From the NCBI GenBank assembly GCA_023362775.1, contig JALMGJ010000002.1, positions 59,359,914-59,423,913 on the forward strand: a stretch of DNA of 64,000 bases. The letters are read 5' to 3'. The position numbers were made by a program, and so were the translations under genes. This document shows positions 42,177-52,773 of this stretch, piece by piece. The number at the start of each line of letters is the position of its first letter. The stretch's first letter is position 1. The notes under the pieces were generated by a model that made no database searches, had not been told where the DNA came from, and worked only from the letters and a program-made list of their open reading frames with translations. This DNA is from Charina bottae (taxonomy: Eukaryota > Chordata > Lepidosauria > Squamata > Charinaidae).

Positions 42177-42630
42177 CATCATTTAATTAAAAACGTTGTC
42201 AAACATTCTTTACCGTATCACGTTTTATGTTACAAGTGTGAGCAGAAAGTATTTGACCATCCTGGTTTGTAGAAAGTCTACATTGTTCTACTCAGAGGAG
42301 AGTATAAAATTCTCCCAAAGGGATTCCTCATTTGTTACAGATCTCTACAATTTGCAGTTTCATTTTACATTTAAGCACAATCTAATCCACTCATAATATA
42401 TATTTTAACAGTATCGGATCATTCGTAGTGCTGCTATTTTCCTTTCTCGAAGGAATAATGGAAGCACAGATTTATATTACTTTTTTTTTTTAGAAAAAGG
42501 GTTTTGACAGAGTTTAGGATTATTTTCTAAAAATATACTACCTTATGGTATATCATGCTGAATTGTGGGTATTTTGAAAATGGAGACCAATATTTGTTTT
42601 CATAGCAAAAATAATACTAATAGAAGAGAA
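42177..42630. other. No recognised feature
   Basis: AT-rich sequence without a gene or element that I can name. Confidence 0.5.
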
Positions 42631-42634
42631 TATC

Positions 42635-43010
42635 TGTAGCTCTGTGGAGTCCTTGGTGCACTCTGAGCTTGGTTGTTTGCTTGCAGACTTTTTGTTGCCT
42701 GACTAGGCAACATGTTTACTGTATTTATTTATTTAATTTTTATCCCACCTTTATTATTTTTATAAATAACTCAAGGCGGCAAACATACCCAATACGCCTT
42801 CCTCCTCCTATTTTCCCCACAACAACAACCCTGTGAGGTGAGTTGGGCTGAGAGAGTGCGACTGGCCCAAAGTCACCCAGCCGGCTTTGATGCCTAAGGT
42901 GGGACTAGAACTCACAGACTTCTGGTTTCTAGCCCAGCACCTTAACCACTAGACAAAACTGGCTCTTTCATTGCTAGAAGGGAGTGGGGAAACTCTCTTC
43001 TAGCATAAAT
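42635..43010 (-). mobile_element. Penelope-like terminal fragment split by a SINE
   Basis: TGTGGAGTCCTTGGTGCACT (42647) and TTGTTGCCTGACTAGGCAAC match the copy at 550-850. Reversed, this gives GTTGCCTAGTCAGGCAAC, a perfect stem II, followed by AAAAAGTCTGC, where the GAAAC core has decayed. After the SINE (42718-42967) the element resumes with AGAAGGGAGTGGGGAAACTC. Short and truncated. Confidence 0.55.
42718..42967 (-). mobile_element. Sauria-type SINE, L2-tailed form
   Basis: On the minus strand: AGAGCCAGTTTTGTCTAGTG, GTTAAGGTGCTGGGCTAG, GTGAGTTCTAGTCCCACC, GGGTGACTTTGGGCCAGTC, CTCACCTCACAGGGTTGTTG, ATAGGAGGAGGAAGGCGTAT, then GCCGCCTTGAGTTATTTATA and AAATAAATAAATA. This is the cleanest L2-tailed copy in the window and shows the whole architecture from head to tail. 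Confidence 0.9.
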
Positions 43011-43081
43011 AATAAATAAAAATAATACCATTCAATCCTTTCCAGCCAACAGTAATAAAGGGAAACAATATATAGTAGAAT

Positions 43082-43338
43082 GTATAGTCGAAGGCTTTCA
43101 CGGCCGGAATCTGATGGTTGTTGTGGGTTTTCCGGGCTGCGTGGCCGTGTTCTGGCAGTTCTGGTTCCTAACGTTTTGCCAGTAGCTGTGGCTGGCATCT
43201 TCAGAGGACAGGAGCACAGCTAGAAGATTCTCTGTGCTCCTGTCCTCTGAAGATGCCAGCCACAGCTACTGGCAAAACGTTAGGAACCAGAACTGCCAGA
43301 ACACGGCCACACAGCCCGGAAGACCCACAACAACCATC
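43082..43338. mobile_element. Palindromic Penelope-like terminus (hairpin element)
   Basis: The left half (GTCGAAGGCTTTCACGGCCG ... CATCTTCAGAGGACAGGAGC) and right half (GCTCCTGTCCTCTGAAGATG ... CTGGCAAAACGTTAGGAACC) are near-perfect reverse complements around a short centre (CTAGAAGATTCT). An exact 15-bp duplication AATATATAGTAGAAT flanks it (43067-43081 and 43339-43353). On the plus strand the right half has CTGAAGA (43247-43253), stem II TGCCAG/CTGGCA (43254-43259, 43269-43274) and AAAC where GAAAC is expected. The family is a common sauropsid repeat; the link to Penelope-like elements is inferred from the hammerhead-like core. Confidence 0.75.
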
Positions 43339-43353
43339 AATATATAGTAGAAT

Positions 43354-44054
43354 ACAGCCACCACACGTATACATACCCACACATGAACATACATGTACAC
43401 ACACACATAGATATATACACATACAGACATCTTTATAAAATTGTCCAGTATACTGATTTATGTTTTGAAGCCAAATCAAAGTCACTGGTGGATGTGAGCA
43501 TGCCATACACACATATAGGCAAATGTAGACATCTTTATAATGTTGTCAGTATACTCTATTTCATGTGTTTGAAACTTAATGTCACTGGGTGAGGTGAGCA
43601 TGCCATAATGTTAGACTTTGTTTTCCTTTAGATTTCTTTCTTAAAAGCCTCATCTAGATATCATTTTATATTAGTATTCTTCAAAAAGTACAGGCCTGAA
43701 GGGAAAAGCTCTGAAAGTCAACCTTAAAATGTTGTGTTGCCAACCTGTGTCACTCTCTGGTTCATTCATAAGTTAAAAGAAAGTAACGTTTTTAGCAGTG
43801 TCTTGGAAATGATATGCCAGCATTGGGGCTGTCCAGGGTTGTATAACATCCATCAACACATCTCCTTAACTGTATAAAGTGGGATGCCCAGCATTTGATT
43901 TAAGCCTCTTGTTTTATACTAACTACATTGTCATTAGCAGACCAAGTGGCTGCAGTGACTAGGAGTACCTGTCACCAACCTCAACTTCATACACTGACCA
44001 CAGCTTAATTCAAGAGGGAGAGTTTACTTAAAGAACACTTAACTTTGCTTCTTA
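43354..44054. other. Mostly unique sequence with short CA-rich runs
   Basis: CA/TA-rich runs at about 43370-43430 and a direct repeat of about 70 bp (GATGTGAGCATGCCATACAC near 43490 and GAGGTGAGCATGCCATAATG near 43590). No gene seen. Confidence 0.5.
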
Positions 44055-44415
44055 CTTAACGTTGCTTCTCAATCACTGTAATGTGCAGTTTGGACAGCTG
44101 CCATGATGCAGGTCTGAAACTTGCAACTAATACAAAATGCAGGGGCTGCATTGGCACAATGCCTGGTTACCTTCACCAAAATGTTGCTTCTTCTCCTGGG
44201 AGGACATCTTGGCCCCATAGGCAGGCCTTCTCTGTGGTTGCTCCTTCTCCCAAAGGCCCACTAACTTTCCATTTAAATAGGCGTTTGACACCTAGCTGTG
44301 TTAGGGAGCCATCATAATTTTTATTGTAGTGTAAGATTTTAATTGGGGCAATTTCTGGATGCCACTTTTATATTGTTTGTACATCACCAAGGATATTTGG
44401 ATTGGGTTGTCTAAC
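44055..44415 (+). mobile_element. Decayed L2 3' fragment
   Basis: The phrases GTAATGTGCAGTTTGGACAG, AATACAAAATGCAGGGGCTG, GGCCTTCTCTGTGGTTGCTC and GCCCACTAACTTTCCATTTA follow the L2 C-terminal coding order (CNVQFG.., QNAGAA, AFSVVAPSP, PLTF). Frame lost. Confidence 0.55.
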
Positions 44416-44699
44416 AATTATCGGGGAAAAAGTGGCTTTAATTAAAAGTATGCTCAGGAAAAAATATCCTCTGTTTCAGCTCAGACTAATTCATATTATC
44501 ATGGGATTTGTGAAATCAAATCTCTCCCATATTACTTCCTACTAACAGTGCAAAAGCTAGTTTCATATGTTATATTACTATGTAGTGCCTTTCTAGAGAG
44601 CAAAGTATGATTCTTTCCATCTAATCATTGATCAGTCTGGAAGAAAGATTCTGTTCCAAGATAAAGTATCTGGTGGAAGTTGTTTCATTCATTCATAGA

Positions 44700-46110
44700 T
44701 TGATGGATACTTTGCTAAATTAGGATGATGTATGAAAATACAGTTAAACAAGTTAAATGTGGAAATAGTAACCATCTTTCTGTTAATAACTCAATTCAGA
44801 AAGGTGTAAAACAAGGCTGTATTAAGCTTCCTCTTTTCTTCAATATTTATGTGAATTCAAGTGTCACCATCTTAATCAAAGTAGAATCCATCCCCCTAAA
44901 CTTAACAATAGGCAGCTAACTGTGCTTCTTTATGCCAATGATTTAGCTATTCCCTTCCTAATTCAAATTAGCCTTAAAAGAAGTTTCTGGGCCTTAGCAG
45001 ACTATTGTAGGGAGGAAAAGTTAACAATAAACTACCCTTTTTGGAAGGGACTTAGGTTGCAAACATCAGTGACAGATAAAAATATAGACAGGTTTCATTC
45101 TTCACATAATTCTATACAGTATTCCAACCCACTGGAATCTGGCTTGAACAAATTAAATTATTTCTGGCAAGGTCAACAAGAGTTAATGCCATACTGATTT
45201 CTTTCACACTCCTGCCATAGCTTCTGCCATAAAACTCTTCAAAGTCAAAACCATCTCCCAGATGTTACAGAGGTCTCAGTTATATTCAAATAATGACTTA
45301 AAGGACTGAGATACTCTCCAGACCAGATTCATAAGACTACTATTCTCAATACCTTGCTGCATTTTTAATACATCAGTCTCCTTAGAACTTGGCATGATCC
45401 TACTGGAATCAGGGGTCTGCATATGCCAGCTCTACTTCTGAATCAAGCTTCACTTTTCCAGTGATTCCCTGACCACCAGGATCCTTCTAGAAAATGTTTC
45501 GTTTATCTGGAAAATTAGCATTCAGGATAACTTATGCCAATTCAGCTTCCTGTGTCAAGTTCTGGCAGACACGCTTCATGCCAGCAAATTATCTTTTCAG
45601 TACTACCCATTCAACATTGAATACCCATTGGCCTACTTTAATGTCTTGCCCTCTGTGGTATAGGGGATAAGGAATCTTACCACTGGGATGTGGAGGAACC
45701 TGAGATTCTAGCCCAGGTGTACCTTCAGTGTCCTTTCTATAGCAATTTGCACGATACTCTCATAACTGCTTACCAAGAGAAGTTCTACATGATTTCATTT
45801 TCTTTGTACTGTCAGGCCAGAACCTTCACATCCCTGAAAATTTGTTTCAGCTGCCATTGCTAATCACACTGTTTATATATACACACACACTCTTCAATAC
45901 TTTAGCATTCTATTCACAACGTAGTTATGTAATTTAATAAATTAATTTTAAGTATTTAACTTTTTAGTATTCTGCTTCTATTTATGGTGTATTTTAGGCT
46001 GATCCATTTTAATTACACCAATCATTTAGAAAATGTTTATGTATCTTAATTATGCTCTTACAAAAATTGTATAAAATGCTGGTCAATGACCAGAATAAAG
46101 TTATTTTGTT
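44700..46110 (+). pseudogene. Unassigned LINE reverse transcriptase, 3' half, decayed
   Basis: The plus strand has the RT signature GVKQGCIKLPLFFNIYVN, the catalytic region as LLYANDLAIPFLIQ (YADD changed to YAND), LADYCREEKLTINY, then LQTRFIRLLFSIPCCIFNTS, ELGMILLESGVCICQLYF and a 3' end TGACCAGAATAAAGTTATTT. The same ending occurs reversed at 22680. Frames are broken throughout. The clade is unclear; it is not L1, L2, RTE or R4 as seen elsewhere in this window. It belongs with the fragments at 22680-23117 and 25500-26040. Confidence 0.65.
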
Positions 46111-46114
46111 TCTT

Positions 46115-48284
46115 TGAAGAAAGTTGCCATCATACACATGACTGATATATTTGAGCATTTATCAAACCAATAATTAATATTAATCAAGAAAACAGTGTTC
46201 CTGTTGCTAATGATAACCATGAGTAGAGCCCACATGTGTGATGCATTTGAGCTTTACCAGTCATACTACTTTGTTTTTTTAAAAATACAGAAAACCTTTT
46301 TTTCTGTGGTTGAAGAGTATGCTACTGTTGGGATATAAAGAAAAAAAACTAAGGAAAGAAGGAGGAAATTAATTAATCAGGCAGCAATTTTATTCACCTC
46401 CAAGATGGAGAGATGGACTATGAAAAAAATCTTGTTCTCAACTGGAATACCATAGCAAAAGACTGAATGAAATATAAGTATCTATTGAAATTCTCATTTC
46501 ATATATAACATTACCCAGTTGAATACAACAATAAAGTGAACGTGAGATTCTGTTACAAATCAAGATTAAAGGATGGGAGATCTGACTGTGTTAAAAAGTA
46601 ATCTACAATAGAATTTATATTATGTCTTTTCATCCTTATTTAAAATAGTGAATATCTAATATTGAACATGGTGGAGACAGGAAAGTGCTGTGGTCAATGG
46701 ATTTTATAATATTGTAAATATGAATACATATACAATTTCTTCAATATATTGTGTGTCAATAATTAACACATAAATGCTTATTCATACATAAATAGCTCCA
46801 GAATGGTTAGAAAAGGATTAGAACATTTCCAGTTAAGTAGGAGCAAACCATTTTGCAGGGCCAGAGAATTTGGTGGGGATGTTGTTCATGTGGAGGGCTA
46901 ACTACTACCTAACCTGCAGAAAAATTAGTCAAGGGAGTTAAACTGTATTTAGCGTAGCAGCTCAGTACATTTTGCAGCTCCTTGAACAAAATCTCATAGA
47001 ATGTAGCCCAGCAACTAAAGACAACAATAGATTCCATTCAAAAGAGCAACTCCCCCACCCATTTTTTTTGTTGTTATTGCAAAAATACACTTCTTTGGCT
47101 ATTTGCTTGAGGCTTCATCCTAATGCCCATAGACAGCATTTGCAATTTGCAATCTGCAGAGTTCAGCAAACCAACAAACCATCATAGTATTTGCATTTGG
47201 CAAACTGAACAGGTGCAGCAACAGTATCTTTTGCACTTGGCAGCCTTCCTGTTTTAAAAAAAGATGACATATATGGGGATACCAACATTACATTACAATA
47301 CAAAAGACTTTAAAACCAGCCATAAATTTACTTACCAGGTAGGCAGTAGTCTTAATTGACTTCCTCAGGCTCCATCTCGTTTTCTCAATTAGCCTGAGCC
47401 AATGGCAGCAAAGATGGAACCTGTGGGTGCTGTTTTAATAGCTAGTGTGTTCTCCAAATCTTCATAGCTTGGAAGAATTAAAACAGTATAAAAGACAATT
47501 GTGGGATGTTGGAATACTTAAAACAGCCATAAAAGAGATTGTGGTTTGGATGATACCCTTATTAAATTATGCACTTCTTGTTCTACCAATTAATCATCTG
47601 GAATAGTTCCCATAAACCTTATTCATGGGAAGCAAAACATTTCTTTACTATGAGCAGTAGAAATAAGGTCTTCCTATTTTGCTTTCCTTGTGCTGGTGTG
47701 TATGTGGCATTCCTAAATACAGGTTCCAGAGAAGTATCCCATAGGTTTTAAATTAATCGTGATTGTACGTTTAGCATTCTGTTTCTCCCCATTTTAGATA
47801 CTTCCATTTGTTATAATAAGACATGGAAGAGAATATTAAAATCAGGTAAATACCAGTCAAAAGACTTATAAAAATGTTCAACACAGCATATTTTTTTAGT
47901 ATTACATCTTATTATTTAATGAATAAAGGTTTATAGTTGATCCTGCAATTTAGATGTCCCAGAACTGGACAGGAGAAGGAAAAGAGATCAGTCACTGATG
48001 GAAAGAGCCAATGGCAGGGAGTAGATGAAACTGTCAAGCCAAATGAAAAAGGAATAAAGCATACTTTTTAAAAATTCTGATCAGATGCATATCTGCAGTT
48101 TTTCTGCATGAGGCTCGCAGCTGTTCTGCAGGTTAAACCAAAAAGGCTCTGGAATCTTTTATTCATTTGTTCCAGCACATCATATTCCTTCTTTTGGAAC
48201 AAATAGAGTTTGCATCCACCTATGAACACATACAGCTTTTATTTAAATATGTAAATGTCACAAGAAATGGCAGCATCTAGGTGA
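46115..48284. other. Unique-looking AT-rich sequence
   Basis: More than 2 kb without recognisable coding or mobile sequence. The phrase ACTTACCAGGT near 47330 resembles the start of U1 snRNA but does not continue as U1. Confidence 0.5.
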
Positions 48285-48525
48285 TCCATTTGGGGGAGAT
48301 GGGCGGTCATACACATTTAAATAAAAAATAATAAAAATAAATCTTGGAAAAGGTGAGCAAGATCAGACCCAGGTAGTTGAGAACATTATGACATCCCAAA
48401 CCTTTGACTACCCTGGGAAGTAAAAAAAAAAAATCCTGGAAGAAGGCAGTGGCAAATTACTTCCATATTGCAAAAGAAAAACATTGATATGCCCATTTAG
48501 TCACCAGGAATCAACGTGATTCCTT
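48285..48525 (+). mobile_element. L2 3' end followed by decayed SINE tail
   Basis: GGGGGAGATGGGCGGTCATA and AAATAAAAAATAATAAAAAT form an L2-type 3' end. Then GGAAGAAGGCAGTGGCAAAT, TACTTCCATATTGC, AAGAAAAACATTGATATGCC and GGAATCAACGTGATTCC resemble RTE-type SINE tail sequence. Both are diverged, and boundaries are approximate. Confidence 0.45.
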
Positions 48526-48529
48526 TGGA

Positions 48530-50614
48530 GGTAACTAAAATAATCAGATGAAAGATGCATAAAAAATGTTGAACACCTAATATGATATAGTGTGCTCATA
48601 GATGTGCAGTTTTAAATCCATTTTATGGTGTTATGTTCATCTAGATTAAATGTGGAAAGTGTTGATTTGCTTGATCTCCATGCTTCTTAAGCAGATGCCG
48701 ATACACATTTTCAGACTTCTTGCCCTGGGGAACACAAATATGAACATTTTGCAAATTTTCATGGATGGTATGTTCTTCCTGAAAACATGAGGGTGTTTTG
48801 GGAAATGATATATAAGGAACTGCTTTCTCCTGTGTTTGGAGAAAAAATGATTATTTTTGGGAATGCAGTACCTTCAGATTGCTTTATTCTTTTCATCTCC
48901 TTACAAATTTTAGATAGTATGGCAATTCTGCAACATGTTTTTATTGATTACTGTCAGAAATGATTTACATACATTACATTTGTGCTAGTGCTAAAATTAT
49001 GCTTGATCTTTGGGAAATAAAGAGTCCTGTATAAGGCTTTTTAAGAGCAGTAAACTGATCAACTTTGGGATACTTTAATAACACAGAAATTTAGCAAGTG
49101 TGGCAAGCAAGTAATTCCATAGTTATACTTAACTAGTTTTTCCCCGTCACTTCTATGTTTAACTGTTTCAAAATAATGAATAAAATTATTCTGGGAAAAT
49201 TGATAGAAAACAACGTATTTTACCAATTCTGCCACTGGTATCTGGTGAAACTGCATTAGTAGACTCAGAACGAGGAATGCCCGTAAAATGAGGCATCGTA
49301 GATTCTGTAACTTATTTTCAGATAGGCCATTCTTCAGAAACTGACATAAAAGTTCTTAAAGAAGACATTGCACAATTAAATATCCATGTAGTCTACTTTA
49401 GGAATATATACAGTGATAAAGATGTTTAATGTTATACTTGATATTTTTGTTAAAACAATTTAGTTCATCGGCTCTGACATTGAAATGCATTAATGCTTTC
49501 ATTATATGAATGCTGTGCTATGCTAAACTAACTTTATAACCTTTTGAGTTGATTCCTGTCTGTGTTTAATAAAAAGAGAGAAAAATACTTTGATTCAGGG
49601 ATTGATTCAGACTATGTGTTCATAACCCCAGGGATATTTTACAGTATACAGTACTTAAAACTGTTGTGTCTAGGAAACTGATAAACCAATTTTTATTTCA
49701 TACAAAGCAATCTCTCACAGGTCAGAAAAAATCCATTCTCTGTGAGAATGCTTTTGGAAAGTTTATCGTGGAGAATCAAACCGAGTGACATAAATCCCCA
49801 ATTCAGTAAAAGACTATAAAGAGGATCCATATATTTTACTTTATGATTATAATCCTCTCCAAAATTTTAGTTTTATTCAATCCTATTGAGAAGTGAGGGA
49901 GGAAGAGAAAACATTTTGATATAAACAAACAATGCTTTGTTCACCTAAACAATATTTAAACAAGAACATGCCCATTCTGAAGAACTGATTCCTGTGATCC
50001 ATATATCTTTGGCTATTCAAAATTTTCTCTTTGGTGTCTTTTCATCATTAATGCAGCAATAAGGCTGCCTTCTTAAAAGTATTTTATCTTCTTTTAGAGT
50101 GATTCATTTGTTCGCAGTGATAATTTAATTTAAAAAAAAGGTGGACAAGGAAGGAAACTAGTCAAATCTATTTATGGAAATTTTTTTTGAAAGTTAGATT
50201 CAATATTAAGAATTTTAATTCTTAAGATTAAGAGAATTTTCAAATAATACATGTTTTCTAAGTCATAGTGGTGGTCAAAATCGCTACATAAGGTGGGTTG
50301 CTATGATTGGTATTTTGTTATATAAATGTTTTATTTATTGTCTCTCTAAAGAATTATCAATGCATTTTTCCTCAACATATTTTATTGATCCAACAAAAAG
50401 AAAATATGCTGATCATAAAAGCATTTGTTCAATAACAGACATTCTTTCATGTGTAGAAATTACTAGCTAAAAGCTTAGGAAAAAGAGAACAATGTGTATC
50501 TGAAGTCCTCCAACATTTTAAGCAAACTGTCAATGTTCAAACCAATGTTAGTTCCCTTAAAATATAGGAGGATTTCAGATAAGCCTTATTTATTCCTTCT
50601 TGTGTGCATGCATC
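48530..50614. other. Unique-looking AT-rich sequence
   Basis: About 2 kb without recognised features. Confidence 0.5.
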
Positions 50615-50622
50615 TTTTAATG

Positions 50623-50900
50623 CAGAGCTTTCCAAACTGTGTGTCGGGACACGTTAGTGTGTCGGCTGCAGTGTCTGGGTGTGTCGGCTGCTGCTGCCTC
50701 CTGGCTTCCACGCAGGTCCTAGTGCCTGCCTTGTGCCCTGCTGCCTCCAAACGTGCTGTGATTCCACGCAGGTCCTAGTGCCTGCCTTGTGCCCTGCTGT
50801 AAGAGTGTGTCGCGAAATGATGCCGTGCTGTAAGAGTGTGTCGCGAAATGATGCATGTCTAAAAAGTGTGTCACCAACATGAAAAGTTTGGAAAGCTCTG
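50623..50900 (+). mobile_element. hAT miniature element, copy 6, variant interior
   Basis: Termini CAGAGCTTTCCAAACTG and AGTTTGGAAAGCTCTG, with an exact 8-bp duplication TTTTAATG (50615-50622 and 50901-50908). GTGTGTCG words recur at both ends. The interior differs from copies 1-5: about 40 bp around GATTCCACGCAGGTCCTAG, and about 33 bp around AAGAGTGTGTCGCGAAATG, each occur twice. CpG content is lower. It is the same transposition family with a replaced or rearranged middle. Confidence 0.95.
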
Positions 50901-50908
50901 TTTTAATG

Positions 50909-51790
50909 TTTGATTTCTACAATATGAGTAGTTTGGAAAAGAGGGAATTAGACATTTAAGTTTTCTACAGTATTTGTTTTATAGGCTGGACATTCAAGTT
51001 TTATGTAGCATTTGAAATTTGAAAGGCCTTTGTGACTTTTTTTTCCAAAAAACAAGAACCAGATCTATAGCAGACTGTATACACTCAGTAAGCAACAATA
51101 TAGTACAAGATAATGAATTATATTGGAATTTTTATTTTATTAATATACTTTGAAAACATAATTTATTTTATAGAAAAGAAGTATGTAGGTATGTAGATAT
51201 AGCAGTTTAAAAATAAAATATTGGGAGTAATACTGGGGAAAGAAACTTAAAAACAGAGCATTTATTATTTATTATTTATTTATTAAAGAGATTTATATGG
51301 CCGCCCAACTCACTCATGGATAGCTGTACCCACATCCTCACTCAGCATGCCTTGTAGCCATGGCCTTTGTGACCTGAGTTCTGTACAAGATATTAAAATA
51401 AAGATGTTTAGAACTCTGTCAAAAATAGCAAAAGAACACTTCATACACTTATGGTAAAATACTGAATCTGTAACTTCATGGCTATTCAATATCTATTAAG
51501 AACTGGTATGTAAATACCAAACACACTTTAGCATTTCTCTAACTGTATATACAGACCTTTTACGTTGCAAAATGTAGGCTTTAATAATCAAGCATCAGTC
51601 AAAAATATGAAATAGATAGGATATTTCTTGTACTTTCTGTGCTTTAAAATAATTTTGTATGTGTGTTGAAAACCATCTCTAGATTAACCCACAATATGGC
51701 AAATAGTTTTCAATACACTGATTTTTGTAAAAGTGATAGGAAATTGTTGTGCTAAATATAGATGGCTTGCAATCTTATTATGACTCTGAT
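50909..51790. other. Mostly unique, with an L2-like tail at 51262-51320
   Basis: TTATTTATTTATTAAAGAG and TTTATATGGCCGCCCAACTC resemble a reversed L2-type 3' end. Nothing else is recognised. Confidence 0.4.
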
Positions 51791-51799
51791 ACATTGCTA

Positions 51800-51877
51800 T
51801 TTTTGTTGTTTATTCGTTCAGTCGCTTCCGACTCTTCGTGACTTCATGGACCAGCCCACGCCAGAGCTTCCCTATAT
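51800..51877 (-). mobile_element. RTE LINE 3' end, 78-bp insertion
   Basis: TTATTCGTTCAGTCGCTTCC, GACTCTTCGTGACTTCATGG and ACCAGCCCACGCCAGAGCTT match the first bases of the copies at 7999 and 23118 almost exactly. An 8-bp repeat CATTGCTA flanks it (51792-51799 and 51878-51885). It is an extremely 5'-truncated RTE insertion. Confidence 0.82.
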
Positions 51878-51885
51878 CATTGCTA

Positions 51886-52448
51886 AAAATTACAGTTTAA
51901 AATCAATCCTAGAACAGCTTAATATTGCAGCGTTTCAGATATTTCATCCATATATCTTGGAGTGGGGGGAGTTCAGGTGTGGAAAAAAATCCTCTTTTTC
52001 CATAGTGCATATGAATTGTTTGATGTATGGAGCTGGATATTATGGGGATTCATTTTAAGTTCCTGTGTATCAGTTATATACATGATACCTTTTTTCCTGA
52101 ATGAAAGAGAATGAAGATTTTCATGATCTTCCATGACTCTGATTTCTAGCCACTGAAGCAATTTAGTGAGGCTATTTAATTGCTTATTTAACTCTGTCCT
52201 GTAATAATGAAACAACAAAAAATAATACTTTGATATGCATACTAATCAAATGTAATATCATTTGATATTTGAAATATCAAGCATACTAATTTAGTATCGC
52301 TACAGTGAGACCATAAATCACACAGGCTTTGCAACTGTCCTCTGCTTAGTCCACATGGGATAAATGGGATCAACTGCAGGTAACAAAAGAGTATGTGGGG
52401 AAAATGCTATATTTTACACATTGGATATTGCAATTCTCAAACTTGTCT
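51886..52448. other. No recognised feature
   Basis: Unique-looking sequence; short repeats of GATATTTGAAATATCAAGC type near 52260. Confidence 0.5.
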
Positions 52449-52456
52449 TTCTAGAT

Positions 52457-52765
52457 CAGCCTTTCTCAAACTTTTGACCCTGGAGGAACCCTTGAAATAC
52501 TTTTCAGGCCTCGGGGAACCCCTGCATATTCAGGCTCAAATATAGGCCACGAGCTACAAAGTGATTATATTTATTTAATGTATAGGCCTGTATATATGCA
52601 TTAACAGTGTTCTTAAACTGAAAATAAAGAATGAAACATACCTCTTTAATGTGAAGTTGCCCAAATTTGAAATAATTTTTTAAATAAATCGTGATCTCCC
52701 AGGGAAACCTTAGTGACCTCTCACAGAACCCTAGTGTTCCACTGAACCCTTGTTGAGTAACCCTG
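52457..52765 (+). mobile_element. hAT (Charlie-like) miniature element
   Basis: The left end CAGCCTTTCTCAAACTTTTG and the right end TTGTTGAGTAACCCTG are imperfect inverted repeats of the Charlie type (CAGxxxTTCTCAA). Flanks TTCTAGAT and TTCTAGAG are an 8-bp duplication with one mismatch (52449-52456 and 52766-52773). AACCCTTGAAATACTTTTC at the left and AGAACCCTAGTGTTCCACTG at the right are related subterminal words. It is AT-rich inside and codes for nothing. It is a different family from copies 1-6. Confidence 0.85.
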
Positions 52766-52773
52766 TTCTAGAG

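Noticed and set aside
44725..45197. Possible host gene with two consecutive frames
   Set aside because: The motifs GVKQGC and LLYANDLA mark a LINE reverse transcriptase with a decayed catalytic box.
47328..47400. Possible U1 snRNA start (ACTTACCAGGTAGGCAG)
   Set aside because: Similarity ends after about 10 nt, and nothing of the rest of U1 follows.
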